Assembly: GCA_947495795.1 (NCBI GenBank)
Contig: CANMAI010000006.1
Coordinates: 124,001-188,000 of the forward strand
Source of the DNA: an uncultured Paracoccaceae bacterium
GTDB lineage: Bacteria; Pseudomonadota; Alphaproteobacteria; Rhodobacterales; Rhodobacteraceae
Length of the DNA stretch: 64,000 nucleotides
Direction: 5' to 3'
The notes beneath the pieces were generated by a model. That model saw only the letters and a program-made list of their open reading frames with translations, was not told the DNA's origin and made no database searches. Both the position numbers and the translations under genes were made by a program. This document shows positions 15,215-23,642 of the stretch, piece after piece. The stretch's first letter is position 1. The number at the start of each line of letters is the position of its first letter.

Positions 15215-16408
15215 ATGGTGGCCTGGCTTGATATTGTTGGCATTGGCGAGGACGGGGTTGCCGGGCTTGCGGCGCCTGCGCGTGATGCTCTGGCGAAGGC
15301 CGAGGTGATTTTGGGCGGCGACCGGCACCATGATCTGGCGGCGGGCGGTGAAGCCGAGCGGATATCCTGGCCCTCGCCGTTTGATGCCCTGATCGAGACA
15401 CTCGTTTCCATGCGCGGGCGGCGGGTGGTGGTGCTCGTGACGGGCGATCCCTTGTGGTATTCGGTGGGCGCGCGGATCCTGAAGGGGATTGATGCCTCGG
15501 AGATCACGTTTCACCCGCAGGTCTCGGCGTTTCAACTGGCGGCGTGCCGGATGGGCTGGAGCCTCGCGGATTGTGCGACCCTGACGGTGCATGGGCGGCC
15601 TGTGGAGCAGGCTGTGCCGTTCTTTGCACCCGGTGCGCGACTTTTGATCCTGACGCAGGGGCGGCAGACGCCGGGGGAGATGGCGCGGCTTTTGCGGGAT
15701 GCAGGGTATGGAACCAGTGCGATGACGGTGTTGGCGGCGATTGGCGGGCCGCGGGAAGCGCGGTTCGACGGGAGTGCCGAGTGCTGGGATGCGGAGGTGC
15801 CGGATTTTCATCTTCTGGCGGTGTCGTGCGAAGCATCAGAGGCGCGGCCTTTGATGCCGGGTGTCGGGCTGCCGGATGACGCTTTTGAGCACGACGGCAA
15901 GATGACGAAATCGGAAGTGCGCGCGGTGACATTGGCCGCACTTTGCCCGGTACGGGGGCAGCTTTTGTGGGATGTGGGGCTTGGCTGTGGTTCCGTTGCG
16001 ATTGAGTGGATGCGGGCGGCGCGGGACATGGCGGCTGTGGGGTTGGAGCCGAAGGCGGAGCGCCGCGCGATGGCGGCACGGAACGCAATGAGGCTGGGCG
16101 CCCCCCGGCTGGAGATCTTGGACGGGAGCGCGCCTGACGGTTTGACGGGGCTTGCCGCACCTGATGCTGTGTTTATCGGTGGTGGGCTTTCGGAGGTTGT
16201 GGCGGATATCGCCATGGCCCGGTTGAAGCCGCATGGGCGACTGGTGGCCAATGCAGTGACGCTGGAGAGCGAGGCGCTGCTTTTGGAGATACAGAAGCGG
16301 CACGGGGGTGCGCTGCGTCGGCTTGCCGTGAGCCGGGCCGAGCCTGTGGGTCCCTATCGCGGCTGGCGCTCGGCGATGCCGGTGACACAATGGGTTTGGC
16401 GGAAATGA
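15215..16408 (+). CDS. cobL: Precorrin-6Y C5,15-methyltransferase (decarboxylating), CbiET type
   Basis: Bifunctional enzyme: methylates C5 and C15 and decarboxylates the C12 acetate of precorrin-6Y. The 397 residues contain a tetrapyrrole methylase domain (CbiE, ~1-200: VGIGEDGVAGL, ILGGDRHHDL, VTGDPLWYSVGARIL) and a class I SAM methyltransferase domain (CbiT, ~215-397: TKSEVRAVTLAALCP, LLWDVGLGCGSVAIEW). The ATG at 15215 is 4 bp after the strong GGAGGAGGG ribosome site; a TTG one codon earlier is less likely. The stop overlaps the cobI start (ATGA). Confidence 0.95.
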   Translation: MVAWLDIVGIGEDGVAGLAAPARDALAKAEVILGGDRHHDLAAGGEAERISWPSPFDALIETLVSMRGRRVVVLVTGDPLWYSVGARILKGIDASEITFHPQVSAFQLAACRMGWSLADCATLTVHGRPVEQAVPFFAPGARLLILTQGRQTPGEMARLLRDAGYGTSAMTVLAAIGGPREARFDGSAECWDAEVPDFHLLAVSCEASEARPLMPGVGLPDDAFEHDGKMTKSEVRAVTLAALCPVRGQLLWDVGLGCGSVAIEWMRAARDMAAVGLEPKAERRAMAARNAMRLGAPRLEILDGSAPDGLTGLAAPDAVFIGGGLSEVVADIAMARLKPHGRLVANAVTLESEALLLEIQKRHGGALRRLAVSRAEPVGPYRGWRSAMPVTQWVWRK

Positions 16409-17109
16409 GTGGGGTTTTGTACGGTGTGGGGCTTGGGCCGGGTGATCCGGAATTGATGACACTGAAGGCGGATCGGCTGATCCGGAGCGCTTCGGTGGTG
16501 GCCTATCCGGCGCCTGACACGGGTGAGAGTTTTGCGCGGCGGATTGCGGCAGATGCGATACCTGCGGATGCTGTGGAAGTCCCTATCGTGATCCCCATGC
16601 GGGTTCAGCGTTTTCCTGCGCAGGCGGTTTATGATGCGGCGGCGGCGGAGATCAGTGCGCACCTGGCTGCGGGGCGCGATGTTGTGGCGCTGTGTGAAGG
16701 CGACCCTTTTTTCTATGGGTCTTTCATGTATCTGCATGAGCGTTTGGCCGGAGCATTCCCGGTGGTGATCGTGCCGGGTGTGACATCCATGACCGCTGTT
16801 GCCGGGGTGGCTGCGCGGCCTCTTTGTGCGCGCAACGAGGTGCTGAGCGTGATCCCGGCGCCGCTTCCGGAGGCCGAGATTGCAGCACGGCTTGGTGCTG
16901 AGGGGGCGGCGGTGATCATGAAGGTGGGGCGGCATCTGGGCAAGGTGCGCCGCGTGATCGATGCTGCGGGGCTGATGGCGCGGGCTGTTTATGTAAGCCA
17001 TGCGAGCCTGCCCGAGGAACGCCATGTGCCGCTGGCGGACGCGCCGGAAGACGCGCCCTATTTTTCGATGATCCTGATACCGGGGGAGGACCCATATGTC
17101 GTGTCCTGA
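16405..17109 (+). CDS. cobI: Precorrin-2 C20-methyltransferase
   Basis: SAM-dependent methylase of the corrin ring at C20. The 234 residues begin MSGVLYGVGLGPGDPELMTLK; the GXGPGDPE loop and CEGDPFFYGSFMYLHERL (~96-113) and PGVTSMTAVAGVAARPL are canonical for CobI/CbiL. I place the start at 16405 because its ATGA overlaps the cobL stop; an in-frame ATG 15 bp earlier is the alternative. It can act on precorrin-2 or cobalt-factor II; sequence alone cannot decide. The cbiG-cobJ fusion overlaps its end by 14 bp. Confidence 0.93.
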   Translation: MSGVLYGVGLGPGDPELMTLKADRLIRSASVVAYPAPDTGESFARRIAADAIPADAVEVPIVIPMRVQRFPAQAVYDAAAAEISAHLAAGRDVVALCEGDPFFYGSFMYLHERLAGAFPVVIVPGVTSMTAVAGVAARPLCARNEVLSVIPAPLPEAEIAARLGAEGAAVIMKVGRHLGKVRRVIDAAGLMARAVYVSHASLPEERHVPLADAPEDAPYFSMILIPGEDPYVVS

Positions 17110-18916
17110 GACTGTATTTCTGAGCCTGACACCGGGCGGTGAAGATATTGCGCGGTGTCTGGCGGACGCTTTGGGCGGGCAGGTGCATGGATGGCGGCCT
17201 TCGGGTGCTGTGGATGCGGAAGTAACGGAAGTGGCTGCCCATCTGCGTGCGCTTTTTGCGGCAGGGCATCCGCTGGTTGTGGTGGCCTCTGCCGGGATCG
17301 TGGTGCGGGCTCTTGCCCCGATGCTCGGGGACAAGTGGGCGGAGCCTGCGGTGGTGGCCGTGGCCGAGGATGGATCGAGCGCTGTGCCTTTGCTTGGCGG
17401 GCATCACGGAGCGAATGATCTGGCCTTGCGTGTTGCGGATGCGCTGGGCGGGGCCGCGGCTTTGACGACGGCGGGGGATGTCTCCCTCGGTGTTGCGCTG
17501 GATGCGCCGCCGGACGGGTGGCGGCTGGAGAACCCGTTGGATGCGAAGGCCGCTTCTGCCGCTTTGCTGGCGGGTGCCGAGGGTGTGATTTCAGGCGATG
17601 CGGAGTTTCTGGCACCCCTCGCGGGGCGTGTGACGCGCGGGAGTGCTGCGGATGGGCCTGTGGTGCTGAGTGTTGCCGGGGTTGCGCCACTGGTTTACCG
17701 CCAACAACGGTTTGTGCTCGGCGTTGGTTGTGCGCGGGGCTGCGCGCCGCAGGAGATGATCGGCCTCGCGGGCAAGATGCTGGCGGAGGCGGGGCGTTCC
17801 GGCTTTGAGGTTCTGGCAGTGGCTTCAATCGACTTGAAAGCCGATGAGGCGGCGGTGCAGTCCTTGGCGTCGCATCTGGGCGTGCCCGCCTGGTTCTATC
17901 CGGCTGAAATACTGGAAGCGGAGATGGGCAGGCTTGCCAACCCCTCGGAGGTGGTTTTTGCGGAGGTGGGCTGCCACGGTGTTTCTGAAGGAGCGGCTCT
18001 GGCTGCTGCGGGTACTGGCGGGCGGCTGGATGCGGAGAAGATGAAAAGCGCCGAGGCGACTGTGGCACTGGCCGAGATCGGTGATGTGCGCCCGGGTACC
18101 TTGCGCGGGCATCTGAGCGTCGTGGGCATCGGGCCGGGGCATTCGGAGTGGCGGACCCCGGAAGCCTCGCGGCTGATCGCGGAAGCGGATGAACTGGTGG
18201 GCTATGGGCTTTACATTGATCTTCTTGGGCCGCTGGCTGCCGGGAAGACGCGACAGGATTTCCCTCTGGGTGGGGAGGAGGATCGCTGCCGCTACGCTTT
18301 GGAGCGGGCGGGTGAGGGACGTCGTGTGGCGCTGATCTGCTCTGGCGATGCAGGAATTTATGCGATGGGTGCCCTTGTGATGGAGTTGCTGGACCGTGGG
18401 CCAGAGGCGGGTGGGGTGTCCGCGGCTGCGAAGCGGGTTGAGGTGGTGAATGCGCCGGGCGTCTCGGCGCTTCAGGCGGCTTCGGCGCGGATCGGTGCGC
18501 TTCTCGGCCATGACTTCTGCACGATCTCGCTTTCGGATCTGCTGACGCCACGCGCAGATATCATCCGGCGGTTGCATGCGGCGGCGGCGGGCGATTTTGT
18601 GATCGCGTTCTACAATCCCGTCTCCAAAAGGCGGCGGAAGCTGCTCGCCGAGGCGCGAGATATCCTGCTGGCCGAGCGGCCAGCGGAGACGCCTGTGCTG
18701 CTGGCTTCCAACCTCGGGCGGCCTGAGGAGGTACTGGTGCAGCGGACGCTGGGCAAGCTGGAGGTGGATGAGGTGGATATGTTGACGGTGGTGTTGGTGG
18801 GCTCCAGCCAGAGCCGCGCCTTCCCGTGCGGGGATCGCGCAGCGGGGGCGGATGGCTGGCGGATGTACACGCCGCGTGGATACGCGAAGAAGATGGATAA
18901 GGGAGAGGTTGCATGA
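17096..18916 (+). CDS. cobJ: Fusion: CbiG (cobalt-precorrin-5A hydrolase) + CobJ (precorrin-3B C17-methyltransferase)
   Basis: A 606-residue fusion. Residues 1-~330 are CbiG: FLSLTPGGEDIARCLA, VVASAGIVVRALAPML, then the CobE/CbiG C-terminal fold FVLGVGCARGCAPQEMIGLA (~205-224) and EVGCHGVSEGAAL. Residues ~340-600 are CobJ/CbiH: LSVVGIGPGHSEWRTPEA, ICSGDAGIYAMGALVMELL, NAPGVSALQAASARIGALLGHDF, IAFYNPVSKRRR. Together they contract the ring and open the delta-lactone. CbiG is normally an early-cobalt (anaerobic) enzyme; joining it to CobJ couples consecutive steps. A GGGGGAGG ribosome site lies inside the end of cobI. Confidence 0.93.
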   Translation: MSCPETVFLSLTPGGEDIARCLADALGGQVHGWRPSGAVDAEVTEVAAHLRALFAAGHPLVVVASAGIVVRALAPMLGDKWAEPAVVAVAEDGSSAVPLLGGHHGANDLALRVADALGGAAALTTAGDVSLGVALDAPPDGWRLENPLDAKAASAALLAGAEGVISGDAEFLAPLAGRVTRGSAADGPVVLSVAGVAPLVYRQQRFVLGVGCARGCAPQEMIGLAGKMLAEAGRSGFEVLAVASIDLKADEAAVQSLASHLGVPAWFYPAEILEAEMGRLANPSEVVFAEVGCHGVSEGAALAAAGTGGRLDAEKMKSAEATVALAEIGDVRPGTLRGHLSVVGIGPGHSEWRTPEASRLIAEADELVGYGLYIDLLGPLAAGKTRQDFPLGGEEDRCRYALERAGEGRRVALICSGDAGIYAMGALVMELLDRGPEAGGVSAAAKRVEVVNAPGVSALQAASARIGALLGHDFCTISLSDLLTPRADIIRRLHAAAAGDFVIAFYNPVSKRRRKLLAEARDILLAERPAETPVLLASNLGRPEEVLVQRTLGKLEVDEVDMLTVVLVGSSQSRAFPCGDRAAGADGWRMYTPRGYAKKMDKGEVA

Positions 18917-19314
18917 CGCATCGGGGCAGCTGCCTTTGCGGGGCGGTGAATTTTGAGACCTACGGCCCCTTGCGGCCGGTGGTGGCCTGCCATTGCGTGC
19001 AGTGCCGCAAGACCTCCGGCCATTATGTGGCGGCAACATCCGTTGCGCGGGATGCGCTGGTGATCAAGGGGCCGGTGCGTTGGTACGCTTCCAGCGGGGA
19101 CGCGCGGCGCGGTTTCTGCCCCGATTGCGGCTCTTCGTTGTTCTGGGACGGGCCGGGCGGGCGGATCTCCATCCATGCGGGTACGTTTGACGGGGAGACG
19201 GGGCTGACGCTGGCGGGGCATATCTTTACGGATGCCAAGGGCGATTATTACGGGCTGGAGGACGGTTTGCCCTCCGCTGGCCAGGATGATCCGGAACTGA
19301 CGACGCAGGGATGA
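18913..19314 (+). CDS. GFA-family zinc protein inside the cob operon
   Basis: A 133-residue member of the GFA (glutathione-dependent formaldehyde-activating / centromere protein V) family. Zinc ligands are visible: GSCLCGAV (residues ~6-13), CHCVQCRK (~27-34) and FCPDCGSSLFW (~68-78). It overlaps cbiG-cobJ by 4 bp and cobM by 4 bp, so it is fully embedded in the corrin-ring operon. GFA proteins have no assigned role in cobalamin synthesis; it may be a passenger, or handle thiol/formaldehyde adducts. A second family member sits at 31644-32030. Confidence 0.88.
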   Translation: MTHRGSCLCGAVNFETYGPLRPVVACHCVQCRKTSGHYVAATSVARDALVIKGPVRWYASSGDARRGFCPDCGSSLFWDGPGGRISIHAGTFDGETGLTLAGHIFTDAKGDYYGLEDGLPSAGQDDPELTTQG

Positions 19315-20081
19315 GCATGAAGGTTTATTTCATTGGTGCGGGGCCAGGTGACCCGGATCTGATCACGGTGAAGGGGCAACGCCTGATTTCCGAGTGCCCG
19401 GTTTGCCTTTATGCGGGCTCTCTGGTGCCTGAGGCTGTGGTGGCGGGTGTGCCCGAGGGGGCGCTGGTGCGCGATACCGCCCCGATGACGCTGGATGAGA
19501 TCATGGAGGATATCGCGGCGGCAGCGGCGCGGGGCGAGGATGTGGCGCGTGTGCATTCGGGGGACCCTTCGCTTTATGGTGCGATTGCCGAGCAGATAAG
19601 GCGGTTGAAGGCTTTGGGGATTGCCTATGAGATTATTCCCGGGGTCTCTGCCTATGCGGCAGCGGCGGCTGCATTGGGGCGGGAGCTTACGGTGCCGGAG
19701 GTGAGCCAGACGGTGATCTTGACGCGGACGGCGATGAAATCCTCCGCGATGCCGGAGGGAGAGGATCTGGCGACTTTGGGCGCGACCCGGGCGACGCTGG
19801 CCATACATCTTTCCGTGCGGAACCTGCTGGAGATCGAGCGGGAGCTGGTGCCCTTCTACGGTGCGGATTGCCCTGTGGTGGTGGCCTACCGCGTGGGGTG
19901 GCCGGATGAGATGTTTATCGAAGGCACGCTTTCCGACATTCGCGCCAAGGTGCGTGCGGAGAAGATCACGCGGACGGCGCTGATCTTTGTGGGTCGTGCT
20001 TTGGGGGAGGTCGATTTTCGGGATTCGGCCCTGTATGACGGTGCCTATCCGCATGTGTTGCGCCCGAAACGGGTGGGGTAG
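19311..20081 (+). CDS. cobM: Precorrin-4 C11-methyltransferase
   Basis: SAM-dependent methylase at C11 of the contracted ring. The 256 residues show VYFIGAGPGDPDLITVKG (~4-21), CPVCLYAGSLVPEAVV, VHSGDPSLYGAIAEQIRRL (~82-100), IPGVSAYAAAAAALGRELT and VVVAYRVGWPDE, all typical of CobM/CbiF. The ATG at 19311 overlaps the GFA stop; a second Met two codons later is also possible. Last gene of the plus-strand operon; cobB converges from the other strand, with a large inverted repeat between them. Confidence 0.95.
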   Translation: MSMKVYFIGAGPGDPDLITVKGQRLISECPVCLYAGSLVPEAVVAGVPEGALVRDTAPMTLDEIMEDIAAAAARGEDVARVHSGDPSLYGAIAEQIRRLKALGIAYEIIPGVSAYAAAAAALGRELTVPEVSQTVILTRTAMKSSAMPEGEDLATLGATRATLAIHLSVRNLLEIERELVPFYGADCPVVVAYRVGWPDEMFIEGTLSDIRAKVRAEKITRTALIFVGRALGEVDFRDSALYDGAYPHVLRPKRVG

Positions 20082-20159
20082 CCCCGCATCGGCACGCTTC
20101 ATCTGGCGGGCTCCCACCCGCCCACCCCCGCCCTCCAGCCTCGGCGTGCCGATGCGGGG
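20082..20159 (+). terminator. Large inverted repeat between convergent cobM and cobB
   Basis: Perfect 16-bp arms, CCCCGCATCGGCACGC at 20082-20097 and its complement at 20144-20159, enclose a 46-nt loop with a second hairpin (GGCGGG/CCCGCC, 20105-20122). It begins right at the cobM stop. There is no T-run, so it would act as a 3'-end stabiliser or bidirectional block rather than a classic intrinsic terminator. Confidence 0.6.
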
Positions 20160-20165
20160 AGGGAA

Positions 20166-20202
20166 ATGCCTCCGGCGGGGATATTTTGGGAAAGATGAAG
20201 GG
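20166..20202 (+). repeat. 3'-end dispersed repeat (copy 3)
   Basis: ATGCCTCCGGC, then GGATATTTTGGGAAAGATGA followed by AGGG, directly after the inverted repeat that follows cobM. Matches the copy after cobQ (35516-35553) with few changes and the copy after cobH (15062-15125). Oriented with the upstream gene. Confidence 0.75.
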
Positions 20203-20212
20203 CTGTAGGCGT

Positions 20213-21484
20213 TTACCGGGGTGCGATGATATGCGCGAAGGACCCCGAGACATTGCCGAGGGCGAGGCCCATTTTACCGAGATCGTTTCCGTCTGCGTCC
20301 TCTGCCGTGAAGAGGGGGGGTGCGGCGCCTTCTTCGAGGATTGTTGCGTAGTGGAATTCGTGGCCATTGAGCGGGCTGCTGAAGGGGCCGCCTTGCGGGG
20401 TGAGATTGCGGTAGCCAAGGGAGAGGCGGCGGATGGCGAAGGATGTGTGGAGGGGGAGAAGGCCGAGCATCCGATGGGCGGTGCCTGCGGCGTCCGTGAG
20501 TGCATCACCGAGCACCATGTAGCCACCGCACTCGCCATAGATCCGGGCGGATGTGTTTTGCAGGGCGTGGCGGAAGATATGGGCGGCGGCGAGGGGTCCT
20601 GCGTGAAGTTCCGGGTAGCCGCCGGGGAGAAAGATGGCGTCGGCTGACGGGTCCGGTTCTGCGTTTGCCAGCGGTGAGAAGGGGTGGAGGCTGGCACCTT
20701 GGGCCTGCCAGTCTGCGAGGAGGTGGGGGTAGGCAAAAGCGAAGGCTGCATCCTCTGCGACCGCGATACGTTGGCCGAGGGGCGGCATGCGTTTCAGAGG
20801 GCCGGGCTGCGGGAGCGGTGCGGCGGCTTTTGCGATGGCTTCGAGATCGCAGGTTTTGCTGATCTCGGTGGATGCGGCCTCAAGAAAGGTTTCGAGCGTC
20901 GGATGCTCTATTGCCTGGACGAGGCCGAGGTGGCGATCGGGAAGTTTCAGCCCCACTGTGTGTGGAAGCGTGCCGAGGTGGGGGATGTCTGCCGCTTTGA
21001 GCCCGGCTGTCGCCATGCGTGCATGGCGGGGGCTCCGTGTGTTGTTGAGGATGACGCCCGCAATGGGAATTTCCGGGCGGAGGGCACGGAGACCTGCGGC
21101 GGAAAGCGCTGCGGACTGGGCGCTGTGGCTGGCATCCTGCACCATGAGGATGGGCGCGCCCAGGGTTTCGGCGAGATCAGCGGCGGAACCCTTGCCGCTT
21201 TGGCCCGCACCATCGAGTGCGCCCATTGCGCCTTCGATTATCAGGAGATCGGTGTTGGTGATTGCGCGGGCGCGGAGGCTTGCCGTGTCCATAGCCCAAG
21301 CGTCGAGATTGAGGGCTGGGCGGCCTGTGGCGGCGGTGTGGAAGGCGGGATCGATGTAATCCGGGCCGGATTTGGCACCCGCGACGTTGTGGCCCGCGTT
21401 TCGCAGGGCGCGGAGGAGGGCGAGGGTTATGGTAGTTTTACCTGCGCCGGAATGGGGGGCGGCGATGACGAGGGCGCGGGTCAT
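20213..21484 (-). CDS. cobB: Hydrogenobyrinate / cobyrinate a,c-diamide synthase
   Basis: Glutamine-dependent amidation of the a and c side chains, using ATP. The 423 residues start MTRALVIAAPHSGAGKTTIT (P-loop, 8-18), followed by GAKSGPDYIDPAFH and IIEGAMGALDG of the synthetase domain, then a type I glutaminase domain with FLPGGYPELHA and YGECGGYMVLG (nucleophile about C319) and SGSFAHI near the C-terminus. The start at 21484 is taken because family members begin at this MxR-x-x-IAAP; a longer frame adds 13 residues. Minus strand, upstream neighbour cobA. Confidence 0.94.
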   Translation of the reverse strand: MTRALVIAAPHSGAGKTTITLALLRALRNAGHNVAGAKSGPDYIDPAFHTAATGRPALNLDAWAMDTASLRARAITNTDLLIIEGAMGALDGAGQSGKGSAADLAETLGAPILMVQDASHSAQSAALSAAGLRALRPEIPIAGVILNNTRSPRHARMATAGLKAADIPHLGTLPHTVGLKLPDRHLGLVQAIEHPTLETFLEAASTEISKTCDLEAIAKAAAPLPQPGPLKRMPPLGQRIAVAEDAAFAFAYPHLLADWQAQGASLHPFSPLANAEPDPSADAIFLPGGYPELHAGPLAAAHIFRHALQNTSARIYGECGGYMVLGDALTDAAGTAHRMLGLLPLHTSFAIRRLSLGYRNLTPQGGPFSSPLNGHEFHYATILEEGAAPPLFTAEDADGNDLGKMGLALGNVSGSFAHIIAPR

Positions 21485-21596
21485 GGCGTGCATGGGTTTG
21501 TCTGGCAGGGCCCCGAGCACCATTCGGTCGCGTTCCGCGCCCCAACGTCACCGGCCCACCCGCCAGCCTGCACCGTGTTCTGAATGGAGAGGCGGT

Positions 21597-22460
21597 TCAC
21601 GCGCTTTCGGCGGTATCGTTGAGGCCAAGCGGATCAAGGCTGCGGGGGGGCTCGCCTTGCAATTGGGCGGCCCAATCGAGCGTTTGGCGGAGAAGGACCG
21701 TGCGGCCGATGCAGATGACGGCGGGAGGCTCTATGCCATTTGCGGCGATAGCGGTGGCGGCGCTGCCGAGTGTGGTTTCCAGCACGGACATATCGGGCAG
21801 TGTCGCGTTGCTCACGACGGCTACCGGCTCCGAAGGATCGCGGCCCGCTGCGATCAGTTTGGCGGTGATCTGGGCGAGATGCTTGATTGCCATATACATC
21901 ACGATCACGGGGCTGGACTGGGCCAGCGCCTCCCAATTGATGGCGGAGGGCGCGAGGCCGCTCTGATCATGGCCCGTGAGGAAGGTGACGGCCTGGTTTA
22001 CATCGCGGTGCGTGGCCGGGATACCTGCATAGGCCAGCCCGCCGATGCCTGCGGTGATACCCGGGGTGACGCGGATGGGTACGCCCGCCTGCACAAGGGT
22101 TTGCGCCTCCTCGCCACCACGCCCGAAGACGAACGGGTCGCCGCCCTTGAGGCGGAGGACACGGTGGCCCGATTGGGCCAGTTCAATCAGGCGGAGCGAT
22201 ATGGAGCGTTGCTTGGGGCTGGGTTTGCCGCCGCGCTTGCCCGCATATTCCACCCTTGCACCGGGTTTTCGCCATTCGAGAATGCGTTCATCGACAAGCG
22301 CATCATAGACAATGGCATCCGCCTGACGAAGCGCGTTGAGACCGTGGAGCGTGAGAAGGCCGGGATCCCCGGGACCTGCGCCAAGAAGCCAGACCATACC
22401 TTCCGGGAAGGCGGGCCAGGTGCCCGTGGGCAGATCGGGGAATGGGTGTGTTTCGCTCAT
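21597..22460 (-). CDS. cobA: Uroporphyrinogen-III C-methyltransferase (SUMT)
   Basis: Makes precorrin-2 from uroporphyrinogen III by two SAM methylations, the branch point to cobalamin and siroheme. The 287 residues contain VWLLGAGPGDPGLLTLHGL (~23-41), VYDALVDERIL, GKRGGKPSPKQ, LKGGDPFVFGRGGEEAQ (~103-119) and TPGITAGIGGLAYAGIPATHRD, a complete SUMT signature. It is a single-domain enzyme, not fused to CysG. It shares a ~117-bp divergent promoter region with cbiD and is followed by cobB 112 bp downstream. Confidence 0.95.
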   Translation of the reverse strand: MSETHPFPDLPTGTWPAFPEGMVWLLGAGPGDPGLLTLHGLNALRQADAIVYDALVDERILEWRKPGARVEYAGKRGGKPSPKQRSISLRLIELAQSGHRVLRLKGGDPFVFGRGGEEAQTLVQAGVPIRVTPGITAGIGGLAYAGIPATHRDVNQAVTFLTGHDQSGLAPSAINWEALAQSSPVIVMYMAIKHLAQITAKLIAAGRDPSEPVAVVSNATLPDMSVLETTLGSAATAIAANGIEPPAVICIGRTVLLRQTLDWAAQLQGEPPRSLDPLGLNDTAESA

Positions 22461-22577
22461 GGGATGAGTTTATGCGCACGCTGCGCGATTGGCGAGGGTG
22501 GAAACGACATTTTGTATGGCGTGGAAGGCATTTGGCATGCTTTCCGCCGGGGCTGGTGAAGCACAGCCTGCCCTTTT

Positions 22578-23642
22578 ATGGTACCGTTTATGGCACGCAA
22601 ACCCGAGGGCGATCTGCGGACAGGATTTACGACCGGAGCATGTGCTACGGCGGCGGCAAAGGCTGCGGCTTTGGCACTTGTTTCGGGGCGCTGGATCTCG
22701 CCCGTGGAAATCACTTTGCCGCGCGGAGAGACGCCGAAATTCGAGTTGGTGGAAACGGCCTTGGGGGATGGCTGGGCGCGGGCTGCTGTGCAGAAGGATG
22801 CGGGGGACGACCCGGATGTGACGCATGGGGCGATGGTTGTGGTGACGGTGCGGCGCGCTGAGGGCGTCGTTTTCAAGGCAGGGCCTGGGGTGGGCATGGT
22901 AACAAAGGCGGGATTGCCCGTCCCGCCGGGGGAACCTGCCATAAACCCCGTGCCGCGCCAGATGATTGCGGATGCTTTGGCGGAGTTCGGTGCGGGTTTC
23001 GAGGTGGAGATTTCCATTCCGGGCGGCGCGGCGCTGGCGGCCAAGACCTGGAACCCGCGTTTGGGCATCGAGGGTGGGCTTTCGATTTTGGGGACGACCG
23101 GGATCGTGCGACCCTATTCCTGTGCGGCCTGGATTGCCTCGATCCATCGTGGGATCGATGTGGCGCGGGCGGATGGGCTGGCCCATGTGGCTGGTTCCAC
23201 GGGGGCAACATCCGAGCGTGTGGCGCAGGCGCGGTTTGGCCTGCCGGATCATGCGATGCTGGATATGGGCGATTTTGCGGGGGGGATGCTGAAATATCTC
23301 AAGCGTCATCCGGTGGAACGGGTAACGATTGCGGGGGGCTTCGGGAAGTTGACCAAGCTCGCGCAGGGTGCGCTGGATTTGCATTCCGGCCGCTCTCAGG
23401 TTGATTTCGGCGTATTGGCCGGGATGGCCGAGGGGCTTGCAGATTGTGAGGCTGTCGCGCAGGCGAACACGGCCAAGGAAGCTTTGGAAATTGCAGGGCC
23501 GGAGCTTGCCGCACGCGTGGCGGAACAGGCACGTGCCACGGCGCTGAAGGCGTTGGGGGATGGCGAGCTTGATGTGCTGGTCGTGGATCGGGCGGGGCAG
23601 GCGGTGGCTTTTGCGGATGCGGCGGGAGCGCGGGTTTTGTGA
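22578..23642 (+). CDS. cbiD: Cobalt-precorrin-5B C1-methyltransferase
   Basis: Methylates C1 of the ring in the early-cobalt pathway, in the place of CobF of the late-cobalt route. The 354 residues contain the unmistakable LRTGFTTGACATAAAKAAA near residues 13-31, PVEITLPRG, VTKAGLPVPPGEPAINPVPR (~112-131), GTTGIVRPYS and VTIAGGFGKLTKLAQG. Two Met starts are possible (22578 and 22590); neither has a strong ribosome site, and the second gives a 350-residue protein. Divergent from cobA; the stop overlaps the cobK GTG start by 3 bases (GTGA). Confidence 0.94.
   Translation: MVPFMARKPEGDLRTGFTTGACATAAAKAAALALVSGRWISPVEITLPRGETPKFELVETALGDGWARAAVQKDAGDDPDVTHGAMVVVTVRRAEGVVFKAGPGVGMVTKAGLPVPPGEPAINPVPRQMIADALAEFGAGFEVEISIPGGAALAAKTWNPRLGIEGGLSILGTTGIVRPYSCAAWIASIHRGIDVARADGLAHVAGSTGATSERVAQARFGLPDHAMLDMGDFAGGMLKYLKRHPVERVTIAGGFGKLTKLAQGALDLHSGRSQVDFGVLAGMAEGLADCEAVAQANTAKEALEIAGPELAARVAEQARATALKALGDGELDVLVVDRAGQAVAFADAAGARVL

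Noticed and set aside
22457-22531. A short minus-strand frame (24 codons from an ATG) ending with a 4-bp overlap at the cobA start
   Set aside because: Very short, with no recognisable motif and no ribosome site; the region is better read as the divergent cobA/cbiD promoter.
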